64,000 bases of DNA, from assembly GCF_017833035.1 (NCBI RefSeq), contig NZ_JAFIBM010000001.1, positions 682,001 to 746,000 on the forward strand. Direction: 5' to 3'. Of this stretch, positions 45,552 to 54,343 are shown one piece after another; within the stretch, counting starts at the first letter, position 1; each line of letters begins with the position of its first letter. The position numbers were made by a program, and so were the translations under genes. Origin of the DNA: Frigoribacterium sp. PvP032 (GTDB lineage Bacteria; Actinomycetota; Actinomycetes; Actinomycetales; Microbacteriaceae). Under the pieces are notes generated by a model. That model was not told the origin of the DNA and ran no database searches. It saw only the letters and a program-made list of their open reading frames with translations.

Positions 45552-46208
45552 GTGAAGAACGTCCTGAAGAGCAAGAAGTCCCTCCTCATCGCCGGCGGCG
45601 TCGTCGGGGTCCTCGTGCTCGGCGGCGGAGGCGTGGCCGTCGCGTCGACCCTCGACGACCGGGTCGGCGGCGCGGCGAACGACCGTGCGCAGGAGGCGGC
45701 GCTCGCCGAGACCGGCGGAGGCACCGTCACCGACGTCGACCGTCTCGACGACGGCCTGCCCGGCTACGAGGTCGACGTCGTGCTGCCCGACGGCCGCGAG
45801 AGCACGGTGCTGCTGGGCGACGACTTCAGCGTCTCGTCGTCGCGGATCGACGACGACCGCGACGACCGCAGCGACCGCTCGGGCAGCGACGACCGCGACA
45901 GCCGCTACAGCCGTGACGACGACGACCTCTCCGACGACTCGACGTCGACGCCGGGCGCCTCGAGCACGCCCGGCTCGGCCAGCACCTCCGGCGCCGACGA
46001 CGACGACCTCGTCGGAGCCGACTTCGACCAGGCGGCCGCCGCCGCGATCGCCGCTGCCGGCGGAGGCACCGTGACCGACGCCGACCGCAGCGACGACGGC
46101 ACCACGGCGTACGAGGTCGACGTGCGCCTCGACGACGGGACCGAGGTCGACGTCGACCTCGACGCCTCCTTCGGGGTGCTGCGCACCGACGTCGACGACC
46201 GCCGCTGA
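45552..46208 (+). CDS. PepSY-domain membrane-anchored protein
   Basis: A 218-residue protein: a helix near 10-30 (signal anchor), then two PepSY-like repeats, one around QEAALAETGGGTVTDVDRLDDGLPGYEVDVVLPDG and a second around AAAIAAAGGGTVTDADRSDDGTTAYEVDVRLDDG, separated by an acidic Ser/Asp-rich linker. PepSY proteins often sit next to two-component systems and act as extracellular inhibitors or sensors. GTG has GGAG 5 nt upstream. Probable target and possibly feedback partner of the kinase upstream. Confidence 0.85.
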   Translation: MKNVLKSKKSLLIAGGVVGVLVLGGGGVAVASTLDDRVGGAANDRAQEAALAETGGGTVTDVDRLDDGLPGYEVDVVLPDGRESTVLLGDDFSVSSSRIDDDRDDRSDRSGSDDRDSRYSRDDDDLSDDSTSTPGASSTPGSASTSGADDDDLVGADFDQAAAAAIAAAGGGTVTDADRSDDGTTAYEVDVRLDDGTEVDVDLDASFGVLRTDVDDRR

Positions 46209-46238
46209 CCTGCCCGGCGCGCCCCCCGCCTCCTCCGC

Positions 46239-46279
46239 ACCCTCCGGACCCGCGCACACCCCCGTGCGCGCCGGAGGGT
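46239..46279. terminator. Stem-loop after PepSY gene (family C-like)
   Basis: accctccgg...cgcgcac (46239-46257) pairs with gtgcgcgccggagggt (46264-46279) with a three-base bulge, 31 bp after the stop. Contains acccgcgca as in family C palindromes. Confidence 0.55.
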
Positions 46280-46341
46280 GCGCGCGGTTCCCGCGGGTCT
46301 CGACGACGACCAGCGCCGCCCGACGATGCGAGGATGACACC

Positions 46342-47220
46342 GTGCCCACCTTCTCCGCCGCCCGAGGCGACCACACGTTCGTCGACGCGCACGGCGTCAC
46401 CGTCCACTGGTACGTCTGGCGGGCGGCCGACCCGCGCGGCTCCGTGCAGCTGATGCACGGCGTCGGCGAGCACGCGCTCCGCTACGAGGAGCTGGCGCAG
46501 GAGCTCGTCCGCGCCGGCTGGACGGTCTACGCCGACGACCACCTCGGCCACGGCGCGACCGGTCTCGGCCAGTACGGAGGCGACCACACGAAGCTCGGCC
46601 GGCTCGGCCCGTCGGGGCTGCGGGGGGCGGTGGAGGCGGTCGTCCAGTTCACCGGCATCATCCGCGACGACGCCCCCGGCCTGCCCCTCGTGGCGCTCGG
46701 CCACTCGTGGGGGTCCTTGATGCTGCAGAAGATCGTCGACGAGCGCGCCTCGCTCTACGACGCCGTCGTGCTCAGCGGGACCGCGTACCGGGTGCCCGGC
46801 AGCATGAACGGCGGCGACCTCAACGCCCGGCACGCGCACCTCGGCACGACCGGCTTCGAGTGGCTGAGCCGCGACCCGGCCGTCGCCGCCGAGATGGCCG
46901 CCGACCCGCTCGCCGTCGACGCCAAGGTCGCGACCCTGTTCGGCTGGCGGGACGCGCTGAGGCTGCTCGGGCGTCCGGCGAGGCACCTCGACGCCGACGT
47001 GCCGCTGCTGATCCAAGTCGGGAGCGACGACCCGCTCGGCGGCGAGGTGAGCGCCCGCAAGCTCGCCACGGCGTACGCGACGCGCTCGGGCCTCACCGAC
47101 GTCGAGCTCGTCGTCTACGACGGCGCCCGGCACGAGGTGTTCAAGGAGACGAACCGGGCCCAGGTCTTCGCCGACCTCGTCGCGTGGCTCGACGCCCGCC
47201 TCCCGCGCCCCCGCCCCTGA
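46342..47220 (+). CDS. Alpha/beta hydrolase, monoacylglycerol lipase-like
   Basis: A 292-residue serine hydrolase of the lysophospholipase/MGLL type (hydrolase_4). HGVGEHALRYEELAQELVRAGW is the typical oxyanion segment, the nucleophile Ser lies in LGHSWGSLML, and the His in GARHEVFKE near the C-terminus; an Asp in QVGSDDPLGG is the acid. Probably cleaves monoacylglycerols or lysophospholipids. GTG is 6 nt after GAGGAT (46330-46335), suggesting a leaderless mRNA. Confidence 0.88.
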   Translation: MPTFSAARGDHTFVDAHGVTVHWYVWRAADPRGSVQLMHGVGEHALRYEELAQELVRAGWTVYADDHLGHGATGLGQYGGDHTKLGRLGPSGLRGAVEAVVQFTGIIRDDAPGLPLVALGHSWGSLMLQKIVDERASLYDAVVLSGTAYRVPGSMNGGDLNARHAHLGTTGFEWLSRDPAVAAEMAADPLAVDAKVATLFGWRDALRLLGRPARHLDADVPLLIQVGSDDPLGGEVSARKLATAYATRSGLTDVELVVYDGARHEVFKETNRAQVFADLVAWLDARLPRPRP

Positions 47221-47267
47221 CCTGCCTGCACCCGCAGCTGCGGACACGGCAGGCATAGGCTGCAGCC

Positions 47268-48317
47268 ATGCACGGTGAGTACAAGGTCCCTGGCGGCAAG
47301 CTCGTGGTGGTCGACCTGGAGGTGCGCGAGGGCCGCATCGCCGAGTTCCGGCTCGCGGGCGACTTCTTCCTCGAGCCCGACACGGCGCTCGACGCCATCG
47401 ACCGTGCGGTGAACGGCCTGCCGGTCGAGTCCGACGCGGCGACGATCGCTGCCGCGATCAAGACGGGCCTCCCCGACGACGCAGTCCTGCTGGGCTTCTC
47501 GCCCGACGCGGTCGCCACGGCGATCCGCCGCAGCCTGTCGAAGGCGACCGACTGGCGCGACCACGACTGGCAGATCATCCACGACGCGCCCGTCTCGCCG
47601 AACATGCACCTCGCTCTCGACCAGGTCCTGACCGAGGAGGTGGGGGCCGGCCGCCGCCAGCCCACCCTGCGCTTCTGGGAGTGGGACCAGCCCGCCGTCG
47701 TCATCGGCAGCTTCCAGTCGCTCCGCAACGAGGTCGACCTCGACGCGGCCGCCGAGCACGGCTTCGAGGTCGTGCGGCGCATCAGCGGCGGCGGCGCCAT
47801 GTTCATGGACGCGCAGTCGATCGTCACCTACTCGCTCTACGCGCCGGGCGAGCTCGTGCAGGGCATGAGCTTCGCCGACAGCTACGCGTACCTCGACGAG
47901 TGGGTCATCACGGCCCTCAAGTCGCTCGGGATCGACGCGTTCTACCAGCCGCTCAACGACATCACGAGCGCCAAGGGCAAGATCGGCGGGGCCGCCCAGA
48001 AGCGCCTCGGCAACGGGGCCCTGCTGCACCACGCCACGATGTCGTACGACATGGACGGCGAGAAGATGGTGAAGGTGCTCCGCATCGGCCGCGAGAAGAT
48101 GAGCGACAAGGGCACGACCAGCGCCGCCAAGCGCGTCGACCCGCTGCGCAGCCAGACGGGCCTGGCGCGCGCCGAGATCATCGAGCGCATGAAGCAGACC
48201 TTCACCGGCCTCTACGGCGCCGAGGTCGGGCACGTCACCGACGACGAGCTCGAGAAGGCCGAGCAGCTCGTCACGACCAAGTTCGCGACGCCGGAGTGGC
48301 TCCGCCGCGTCCCCTGA
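47268..48317 (+). CDS. lplA: Lipoate-protein ligase family protein
   Basis: A 349-residue enzyme that attaches lipoate to E2 and GcvH proteins via lipoyl-AMP. A small domain like the LplA C-terminal accessory domain comes first (MHGEYKVPGGKLVVVDLEV, 1-80), then the biotin/lipoate ligase catalytic domain with VVRRISGGGAMFMD and DITSAKGKIGGAAQKR (catalytic Lys). This order, accessory domain first, differs from E. coli LplA. ATG lies 6 nt after TAGGCT (47256-47261), leaderless. Its TGA abuts the convergent GNAT stop, forming TGATCA. Confidence 0.88.
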   Translation: MHGEYKVPGGKLVVVDLEVREGRIAEFRLAGDFFLEPDTALDAIDRAVNGLPVESDAATIAAAIKTGLPDDAVLLGFSPDAVATAIRRSLSKATDWRDHDWQIIHDAPVSPNMHLALDQVLTEEVGAGRRQPTLRFWEWDQPAVVIGSFQSLRNEVDLDAAAEHGFEVVRRISGGGAMFMDAQSIVTYSLYAPGELVQGMSFADSYAYLDEWVITALKSLGIDAFYQPLNDITSAKGKIGGAAQKRLGNGALLHHATMSYDMDGEKMVKVLRIGREKMSDKGTTSAAKRVDPLRSQTGLARAEIIERMKQTFTGLYGAEVGHVTDDELEKAEQLVTTKFATPEWLRRVP

Positions 48318-48602
48318 TCAGCGCGTCAGCAGCTCCTGGTAGTCGACGTGGTCGTCGACCCAGTCGACGACGAACGGGCACATCGGCACCACGCGCAGCG
48401 ACGTCTCCGAGCGGACGTCGTCGAGCGCGCCCTGCACGAGCTGGGCTCCGAGGCCTGCGCCGCGGCGGGCAGGCTCGATCTCGGTGTGCGTGAAGCGGAT
48501 CTCGTCGCCGACGATCTCGTAGGCGGCGAGCCCGATGGTGCGGCCGTCCTCGAGGAGGACGTACTGGGCCTGCTCGGGACGGTTCTCGACTGCGGTGCTC
48601 AT
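48318..48602 (-). CDS. Short GNAT acetyltransferase (YjdJ-like)
   Basis: A 94-residue minimal acetyltransferase of the COG2388 group with RFTHTEIEPARRGAGLGAQLVQGALDDVR as the acetyl-CoA motif and the C-terminal VVPMCPFVVDWV typical of the group; it lacks most of the usual GNAT N-terminus, as normal for this family. ATG is 6 nt after TACCGT (48609-48614), so leaderless. Substrate unknown. No gap to the convergent lplA. Confidence 0.87.
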   Translation of the reverse strand: MSTAVENRPEQAQYVLLEDGRTIGLAAYEIVGDEIRFTHTEIEPARRGAGLGAQLVQGALDDVRSETSLRVVPMCPFVVDWVDDHVDYQELLTR

Positions 48603-48661
48603 CCCGACACGGTACGCCGGGTGGCTCTGGGGGTGTCCCCCGGTGCGAGAGGATGGCGACC

Positions 48662-49549
48662 ATGCCCGTCGACTGGACCCGCGCCTCCTCGAGTCTCGTG
48701 GTCCACGGCGACAACCTCGACGCGACCTCGACGCTGCCCGACGGGGCGTTCACGGTCGTCTACCTCGACCCGCCGTTCAACACGGGCCGGCCACAGACCC
48801 GTCGCTCGACGACGTCGGTGCGCAGCGTGCCCGCGTCCGTGACCGCCGTGACCGGCTTCAAGGGCCTCGGCTACGAGCGCATCCGCGGCGACCTGATGCG
48901 CTACGACGACCGGTTCGACGACTACTGGTCGTTCCTCGAGCCGCGGCTGGCCGAGGCGTGGCGGCTGCTCGCCGACGACGGCACGCTCTACCTGCACCTC
49001 GACTACCGCGAGGCGCACTACGCGAAGGTGCTGCTGGACGCGCTCTTCGGCCGTGACTCGTTCCTCAACGAGATCATCTGGGCCTACGACTACGGCGCCA
49101 AGAGCCGCAACCGGTGGCCGACGAAGCACGACACGATCCTCGTCTACGTGAAGAGCCCGAAGGGGTACTTCTTCGACTCGGAGACGGTCGACCGGGAGCC
49201 GTACATGGCGCCCGGCCTGGTCACGCCCGAGAAGGTCGCGCGCGGCAAGCTGCCGACCGACGTCTGGTGGCACACGATCGTGTCGCCGACGGGGCGCGAG
49301 AAGACCGGCTACCCGACGCAGAAGCCAGAGGGGGTGCTGCGGCGCATGGTGCAGGCCTCGTCGCGGGAGGGCGACTGGGTGCTCGACTTCTTCGCCGGCA
49401 GCGGCACGCTCGGCGCGGTCGCGTCGGCGTTGGGCCGCCGCTACGTCCTGGTCGACAGCAACGAGGAGGCGGTGGCCGTCATGCGCAGACGCCTCCCGGA
49501 CGCGACGTTCGTCGTGGCCGACCCGCCCCGGGCCTCGACAGCCAGCTAG
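48662..49549 (+). CDS. Orphan site-specific DNA methyltransferase (beta class)
   Basis: A 295-residue DNA adenine-N6 or cytosine-N4 methyltransferase. Motif IV is DPPFNTG (36-42) and motif I DFFAGSGTLGA comes late (about 241-250), the beta-class order; the segment KTGYPTQKPEGVLRRMV is also typical. No restriction endonuclease is adjacent, so it may have a regulatory role. The ATG at 48662 lies 7 nt after GAGGAT (48649-48654), preferred over the ATG 9 bp upstream which is inside that element. Its TAG overlaps the convergent marR stop in CTAG. Confidence 0.88.
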   Translation: MPVDWTRASSSLVVHGDNLDATSTLPDGAFTVVYLDPPFNTGRPQTRRSTTSVRSVPASVTAVTGFKGLGYERIRGDLMRYDDRFDDYWSFLEPRLAEAWRLLADDGTLYLHLDYREAHYAKVLLDALFGRDSFLNEIIWAYDYGAKSRNRWPTKHDTILVYVKSPKGYFFDSETVDREPYMAPGLVTPEKVARGKLPTDVWWHTIVSPTGREKTGYPTQKPEGVLRRMVQASSREGDWVLDFFAGSGTLGAVASALGRRYVLVDSNEEAVAVMRRRLPDATFVVADPPRASTAS

Positions 49550-50151
49550 GCGGTGTGGGCGGGGGCGGCGCTGCGGCCCTCGAGCTCGGCGACGGCCTCC
49601 GCCTCAGCCTCGGCGCGGGCCTCGGCGAGGGCGATCTCGGCGAGGGCGTGGTCGTCGACGTCGACGGCGGCCGTCATGGCCTCGAGGAACGAGACGACGG
49701 CTGCGGTCTCGTCGGGCGAGAGGCCCTGCGCCGCCGTGATCATGCGGCCGTGCATGCCGGAGAGCGTGTCGGTGACCTCGGCGTGCGTGCCCTCGGTCGC
49801 CCGCAGCAGGACGCCGCGCTTGTCGGTGGGGTGGGGCAGGCGCTCGACGTGGCCGCTGGCGACGAGCCGGTTGATCAGCACGGACGTGGACGCGGAGGTG
49901 ATGGCGAGGTGCTCGGCGAGCACCTTGGCGCTGACGGGCTCGTGCTTGCGGCCGGCCCGCACGAGGAACCTGAGCGCGGCGAGGTCGGTCTCGTTCATCT
50001 TCATGCTGTCGCGGGTGCGACGGCGCATGTCCGACTCGGCGGCGCGGTAACGACGGAGGGCGTTCAGCACGGCGACTCCGCGCTCGCTGGCGCTGGAGCC
50101 GTACCAGTACCCCGTCGCGTCGTAGTTACGCCGGGTCGGCTCGGGAGGCAT
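49546..50151 (-). CDS. MarR-family transcriptional regulator
   Basis: A 201-residue winged-helix regulator with VSAKVLAEHLAITSASTSVLINRLVASGHVER as helix-turn-helix and LPHPTDKRGVLLRATEG as wing. The N-terminus is 40 residues longer than usual and the C-terminus is an Ala/Glu helix. It follows the DHA2 efflux gene by 97 bp in the same direction but has its own leaderless promoter, TACACT (50159-50164), 7 nt before the ATG. It probably controls the efflux pump. Confidence 0.88.
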   Translation of the reverse strand: MPPEPTRRNYDATGYWYGSSASERGVAVLNALRRYRAAESDMRRRTRDSMKMNETDLAALRFLVRAGRKHEPVSAKVLAEHLAITSASTSVLINRLVASGHVERLPHPTDKRGVLLRATEGTHAEVTDTLSGMHGRMITAAQGLSPDETAAVVSFLEAMTAAVDVDDHALAEIALAEARAEAEAEAVAELEGRSAAPAHTA

Positions 50152-50166
50152 GCTAGAGAGTGTAGC
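50152..50166 (-). promoter_or_regulatory. marR leaderless promoter with GCTA-N7-TAGC dyad
   Basis: TACACT (-10) overlaps the inverted repeat GCTA (50152-50155) / TAGC (50163-50166), so a dimeric regulator here would cover the start of transcription. Likely autoregulation. Confidence 0.45.
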
Positions 50167-50248
50167 TAAGCCGTTCAGGGAGTTCCAGGTTGAGGCAGGC
50201 GTCGCGAGGCGTTCCCAGCCAGTTCATGGCGGGTGCGACCAGCCCCGG

Positions 50249-52150
50249 TCAGCTCGAGGCGGGCCGGTCCGAAGACGGCGCGCTCGACGTCGGTCGATCC
50301 GAGGACGGCGCGCTCGACGCGGGTCGCTCCGACGACGGCCCGTCGCCCTCGACGACCGGGACGCTCCCCGTGGTCGGCGCGACCAGAGCGCCCGACCCGG
50401 CCGCCGCCTCCTGCGCGGCCAGCTCTGCCGCGAGCCGGTCGTCGTTCGCCTCGTCGATGGCCGACTTCTGTCGCAACGGCGACGCCTTGAGGAAGAAGCT
50501 GAGCACGAAGGCGACCAGCACGATGCCGAGCGCCACCCAGAACACGGTGACGGTCGCCTGCGCGAAGCCGTCGAGGAACGGCGCCGCGAGCCGGCTGTCG
50601 GCCGTGTTGAGGAACGACGTGTTGCCGTTCAGCGCCCCGCCGACCTGCGACGTGTCGCCGTTCTGTGCCGCCTGGTAGAGGCCGAGGATGCTCGCGTTCG
50701 CGCTGTCGGCGGTGACGCTCGGGTCGGCCAGCGCGGCCTGGGCGTCGCGCTGCAGGGCCGGGTCGGCGAACGCCGCGGCGATCGTCTGCGGGATGCGTGA
50801 GAAGAGCACCGAGAACAGCACGGCCGTGCCGAGCGTGCCGCCGATCTGACGGAAGAACGTCGAGGCCGACGTGGCCACGCCGATGTCGCGCGGGCCCACC
50901 GAGTTCTGCGACGCGATGGTCAGCGTCTGCATCAGCTGGCCGAGGCCCAGGCCGATCAGCAGCATGCCGATCATCATGAACCAGTAGGGCTTGTCGTACG
51001 ACAGGTTCGTGAACCAGAAGAAGCCCAGCGACATGAACGCGGTGCCGGTGATGGGGAAGATGCGGTAGCGGCCCGTCCGCGAGATGAGCTGGCCCGACAC
51101 GATCGACGAGATCATCAGCCCGGCGATCATCGGCAGCATCTGGAACCCGCTCTCGGTCGGCGTCGAGCCGAGCACGAGCTGCAGGTAGAGCGGCACGGTA
51201 AGCAGCGCGCCGAACATGCCGAAGCCGACCAGAACGCCGAGCACGGTCGCCATCGAGAAGGTGGCGTTGCGGAACAGCTTCAGCGGGATGAGCGCGTCGT
51301 CGCCCATCGCGCGCTCGACCATGACGAACGACACGATCCCGACGGCACCGATCACGTAGCAGGCGAAGGCGCCGGGCGACGACCAGCCCCACTCGCGGCC
51401 CTGCTCGGCGACGAGCAGCAGGGGCACGGCTGCGACGATGACCGAGGCGGCGCCCCACCAGTCGATCCGGACGTTCTGGCGGCGCACCTGGCCGGGGATG
51501 TGCAGGAACTTCACGACGATCGCCAGGGCCACGACGCCGATCGGCAGGTTGACGAGGAACACCCAGCGCCAGCCGGTGATGAACAGGATCTGGTCGGCAC
51601 CCGCGAAGAGCCCGCCGACCAGCGGGCCGATCACGCTCGAGATGCCGAACACGGCGAGGAAGTAGCCCTGGTACTTGGCACGCTCGCGCGGGGCGAGGAT
51701 GTCGCCCATGATCGTCAGCGGCAGCGCCATCAGGCCGCCGGCGCCCATGCCCTGCACGGCGCGGAAGATCGCGAGCTGGTACATGCTCGTCGAGAAGCCG
51801 GCCAGCACCGAGCCCAGCAGGAAGATCGAGATCGCGATCAGGAACAGCGGCCGCCGCCCGAAGATGTCGGACAACTTGCCGTAGATCGGCGTCGAGATCG
51901 TCGAGACGATCAGGTACGCGGTGGTCACCCACGCCTGCAGGCTCAGTCCGTCGAGGTCGTCGGCGATGGTGCGCATCGACGTGCCGACGATCGTCTGGTC
52001 GAGCGCCGACAGGAACATGCCTGCCATCAGCCCGAAGATCACGAACAGGATCTGGCGGTGGGTCATCAGCCCCTGTCGCTCCGCGGGCGCGGCCGACGAC
52101 GCCGAGGAGGCGGCGGTCGCGGCGGAGGAGGAGGCGGTGGTTCTCGACAT
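50249..52150 (-). CDS. DHA2-family (EmrB/QacA) MFS efflux transporter
   Basis: A 633-residue fourteen-helix drug:proton antiporter. LSALDQTIVGTSM in helix 1, the motif A loop GKLSDIFGRRPLF and the ITGWRWVFLVNLPIG motif are present. A large extracytoplasmic segment rich in Asn/Ala/Asp near 520-580 and a long hydrophilic C-tail ending in repeated SSAPSSDRP are lineage additions. ATG has AAGGA upstream. Exports organic compounds; actual substrates unknown. Paired with the downstream marR. Confidence 0.92.
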   Translation of the reverse strand: MSRTTASSSAATAASSASSAAPAERQGLMTHRQILFVIFGLMAGMFLSALDQTIVGTSMRTIADDLDGLSLQAWVTTAYLIVSTISTPIYGKLSDIFGRRPLFLIAISIFLLGSVLAGFSTSMYQLAIFRAVQGMGAGGLMALPLTIMGDILAPRERAKYQGYFLAVFGISSVIGPLVGGLFAGADQILFITGWRWVFLVNLPIGVVALAIVVKFLHIPGQVRRQNVRIDWWGAASVIVAAVPLLLVAEQGREWGWSSPGAFACYVIGAVGIVSFVMVERAMGDDALIPLKLFRNATFSMATVLGVLVGFGMFGALLTVPLYLQLVLGSTPTESGFQMLPMIAGLMISSIVSGQLISRTGRYRIFPITGTAFMSLGFFWFTNLSYDKPYWFMMIGMLLIGLGLGQLMQTLTIASQNSVGPRDIGVATSASTFFRQIGGTLGTAVLFSVLFSRIPQTIAAAFADPALQRDAQAALADPSVTADSANASILGLYQAAQNGDTSQVGGALNGNTSFLNTADSRLAAPFLDGFAQATVTVFWVALGIVLVAFVLSFFLKASPLRQKSAIDEANDDRLAAELAAQEAAAGSGALVAPTTGSVPVVEGDGPSSERPASSAPSSDRPTSSAPSSDRPASS

Positions 52151-52293
52151 GGTGCGGCGTCCTTCGGGAGGCGCACCGAACGTGCGCAGACCGCAAAAGT
52201 ACTGCACGCGCAGGGCTTCCACCAGACGTGGCGGCGAGCCTGTGGACGGGTCGGGCCGCGCTGGCACCGGGGGAGGGGCCGTAGCCTTGTGCG

Positions 52294-53142
52294 ATGCCGT
52301 TCCCCCTCCGTCGCCGACCGTCGCATCGCACGGCCGTGGCCGCGCTCGCGCTGGCCCTGGTGACGGCTGCGCTCGCGGGGTGCACCTCGGGTGCCGCCCC
52401 TGACATGAGCACGAGCGCGAGGCCGAGCGCGCCTCCTTCGTCGTCTGCTCCCGCCGCGACCGCCGAGCCCTCCGAGGAGCCTGCCCCCGTGACCAGCCCC
52501 GCCGAGCCCCCGACGCCCGCCGCTCCCGCCTTCGACAAGTCGGCGTTGTCGATCGACGACCCCGCGAGCCTCTGGGTCGTGACGGACAAGCTGCGGACGG
52601 TGAACCCGATCGACTACGTGCCGAGCGACCTCGTCACGGTCGACGTGGCGTCGCAGAACCCTCCGGTGTTCCGGCGTGAGGCCGGCGACGCCCTGCTCGC
52701 GTTGTTCGCCGCGGGGGAGGCGGAGGGGGCCGGTCAGTTCCAGGTGCAGAGCGCGTACCGGTCGTACGCCACGCAGGTGAGCGTCTACCAGGGCTGGGTC
52801 GACCGGCTCGGACAGGCGCAGGCCGACATCCAGAGCGCACGCCCCGGGCACAGCGAGCACCAGACCGGGCTCGTCGCCGACATCAGCCCGATCCCGCTGA
52901 GCTGCGCGCTGCAGGCGTGCTTCGGCGACACGGCCCAGGGGCAGTGGCTCGCGGCCAACGCGTGGCGCTACGGGTGGCTGCTGCGCTACCCGGCCGACAA
53001 GACGGCGGTCACCGGCTTCACCTACGAGCCGTGGCACTTCCGCTACGTCGGGGTGCCGCTCGCGACCGAGATGCACACCACGGGCGTCACCACCCTCGAG
53101 GAGTTCTTCGGGCTGCCGGCCGCGCCGACCTACGCCGGCTGA
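52294..53142 (+). CDS. M15 family D-alanyl-D-alanine carboxypeptidase lipoprotein (VanY-like)
   Basis: A 282-residue exported zinc peptidase that trims peptidoglycan peptides. Lipobox LAGC with Cys30, a Ser/Pro/Ala spacer (35-80), then the VanY domain with SAYRSYATQ, GHSEHQTGLVADI (zinc His and Asp, about 186-197) and EPWHFRYVG (catalytic Glu and zinc His). ATG is 6 nt after TAGCCT (52282-52287), so leaderless. Divergent from the efflux pump. Peptidoglycan maturation role. Confidence 0.9.
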   Translation: MPFPLRRRPSHRTAVAALALALVTAALAGCTSGAAPDMSTSARPSAPPSSSAPAATAEPSEEPAPVTSPAEPPTPAAPAFDKSALSIDDPASLWVVTDKLRTVNPIDYVPSDLVTVDVASQNPPVFRREAGDALLALFAAGEAEGAGQFQVQSAYRSYATQVSVYQGWVDRLGQAQADIQSARPGHSEHQTGLVADISPIPLSCALQACFGDTAQGQWLAANAWRYGWLLRYPADKTAVTGFTYEPWHFRYVGVPLATEMHTTGVTTLEEFFGLPAAPTYAG

Positions 53143-53187
53143 GCCCCCGTCGCTGAGGCCGCGGCCGCCACCGCCGTGAACCTTCGC

Positions 53188-53240
53188 GAAAGCGACAACC
53201 CTCCGCGATGTTCCGCGTCGTCTCGTCGCTGCCGCGTCGC
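53188..53240. repeat. Degenerate family A palindrome
   Basis: agcgacaaccctccgcgatg then ttccgcgtcgtctcgtcgct keeps one good arm and the central ttccgcg, but the left arm is eroded. Lies between the VanY-like and AbiEi-like genes. Confidence 0.45.
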
Positions 53241-53370
53241 TTCTCTCCCACGCGGGGGTCTGGCAGGCCGACGGCGGTCCCTCCTCCCCAGCCGCGCCTC
53301 CTCGACGGGGTGTCCCCAGCGACGTGCGACGTCGGAGCGCCCGCGGTCGACCGGCCGTCAGGGTGGGCGC

Positions 53371-54312
53371 ATGATCGACCTCGCCGACCTGACGTCCGAC
53401 CTCCTCACCGCGAAGGAGGCGTGGGTCGGCGTCGGCGACTCACGTGCCCTCCAGCGCGACGCCGCCGCCGGACGCCTCGTCCGCATCGCCCACGGCGCGT
53501 ACGTGGAGGCCGGGCGATGGTCGTCGCTGCTGCCCAGCCAGCGCTTCGTCTATCGGATCGCCGCGGCACAGCGGACGGCCGTCCGGCCGCTCGTCTTCTC
53601 CCACGCGGCCGCGGCCGCATTGTGGGGGCTGCCGTGGTGGGGCGCACCGCCCGGCCTGGTCGAGGTCACCGACCCGACGGCTCGCACGTCACGGGCCCAC
53701 CGGCTGACCCGGGTGCACGCTCAGCCGCTGACGGACGTCGACGTCGTCGAGCACCTCGGCGTCCGGGCGACCGGCCTCGCCCGCACCTGCGCCGACGTCC
53801 TGCTCGACCACCCGAGCCTGGACGCGACCGTGGTCGTCGACGGCGCCCTGCACGGCGGGGCGACGGGATCGGCGGGGATCGCGGACCTCCTCGAGCAGCG
53901 TCCCGCCCCGAGGGCCCACGCGCGAGCCCGACGGACGCTCGAGCTCTGCCGGCCCGGCGCCGACTCGGCCGGCGAGTCGGTCAGCCGGGTGCTCGTCCTC
54001 GGGTTCGGCTTCCCCGCTCCCGTGCTGCAGCAGCCGTGGCGCGACACCTTCGGGCTGATCGGCGTGACGGACATGTGGTGGCCCGAGCTCGGCGTGATCG
54101 GCGAGTACGACGGCGACGTCAAGTACCTCAGCGACCGGTGGCGCCGCGGGCGGACGCCTGAGCAGGTCGTCAAGGACGAGAAGGACCGCGAGGACAGGCT
54201 GCGCGCGCTGCCCGAGGTGCGGGGCTTCGCCCGCTGGGGGACCGCCGACCTCCGCTCGCCGGAGCGTCTGCGGCGGATCTTGCTCGCCGCCGGCCTCGAG
54301 GCCGGACGGTGA
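53371..54312 (+). CDS. AbiEi-like/DUF559-type protein without toxin partner
   Basis: A 313-residue protein. The N-terminal quarter resembles the AbiEi antitoxin winged helix (DSRALQRDAAAGRLVRIAHGAYVEA) and the middle has VFSHAAAAALWGLP typical of the group. The C-terminal part (WWPELGVIGEYDGDVKYL, then KDEKDREDRLRAL) resembles DUF559/restriction-like nuclease segments with an acidic-Asp-Lys arrangement. No AbiEii-type toxin gene is next to it, so a classical toxin-antitoxin role is not supported. ATG is 6 nt after CAGGGT (53359-53364). Confidence 0.72.
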   Translation: MIDLADLTSDLLTAKEAWVGVGDSRALQRDAAAGRLVRIAHGAYVEAGRWSSLLPSQRFVYRIAAAQRTAVRPLVFSHAAAAALWGLPWWGAPPGLVEVTDPTARTSRAHRLTRVHAQPLTDVDVVEHLGVRATGLARTCADVLLDHPSLDATVVVDGALHGGATGSAGIADLLEQRPAPRAHARARRTLELCRPGADSAGESVSRVLVLGFGFPAPVLQQPWRDTFGLIGVTDMWWPELGVIGEYDGDVKYLSDRWRRGRTPEQVVKDEKDREDRLRALPEVRGFARWGTADLRSPERLRRILLAAGLEAGR

Positions 54313-54343
54313 GCCGCCGAACCTCGGCGGAACCTCCGCCGAA

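Noticed and set aside
53371-54312. AbiE toxin-antitoxin system
   Set aside because: Only the antitoxin-like gene is present; neighbours are a carboxypeptidase and pgm, and the C-terminus looks nuclease-like.
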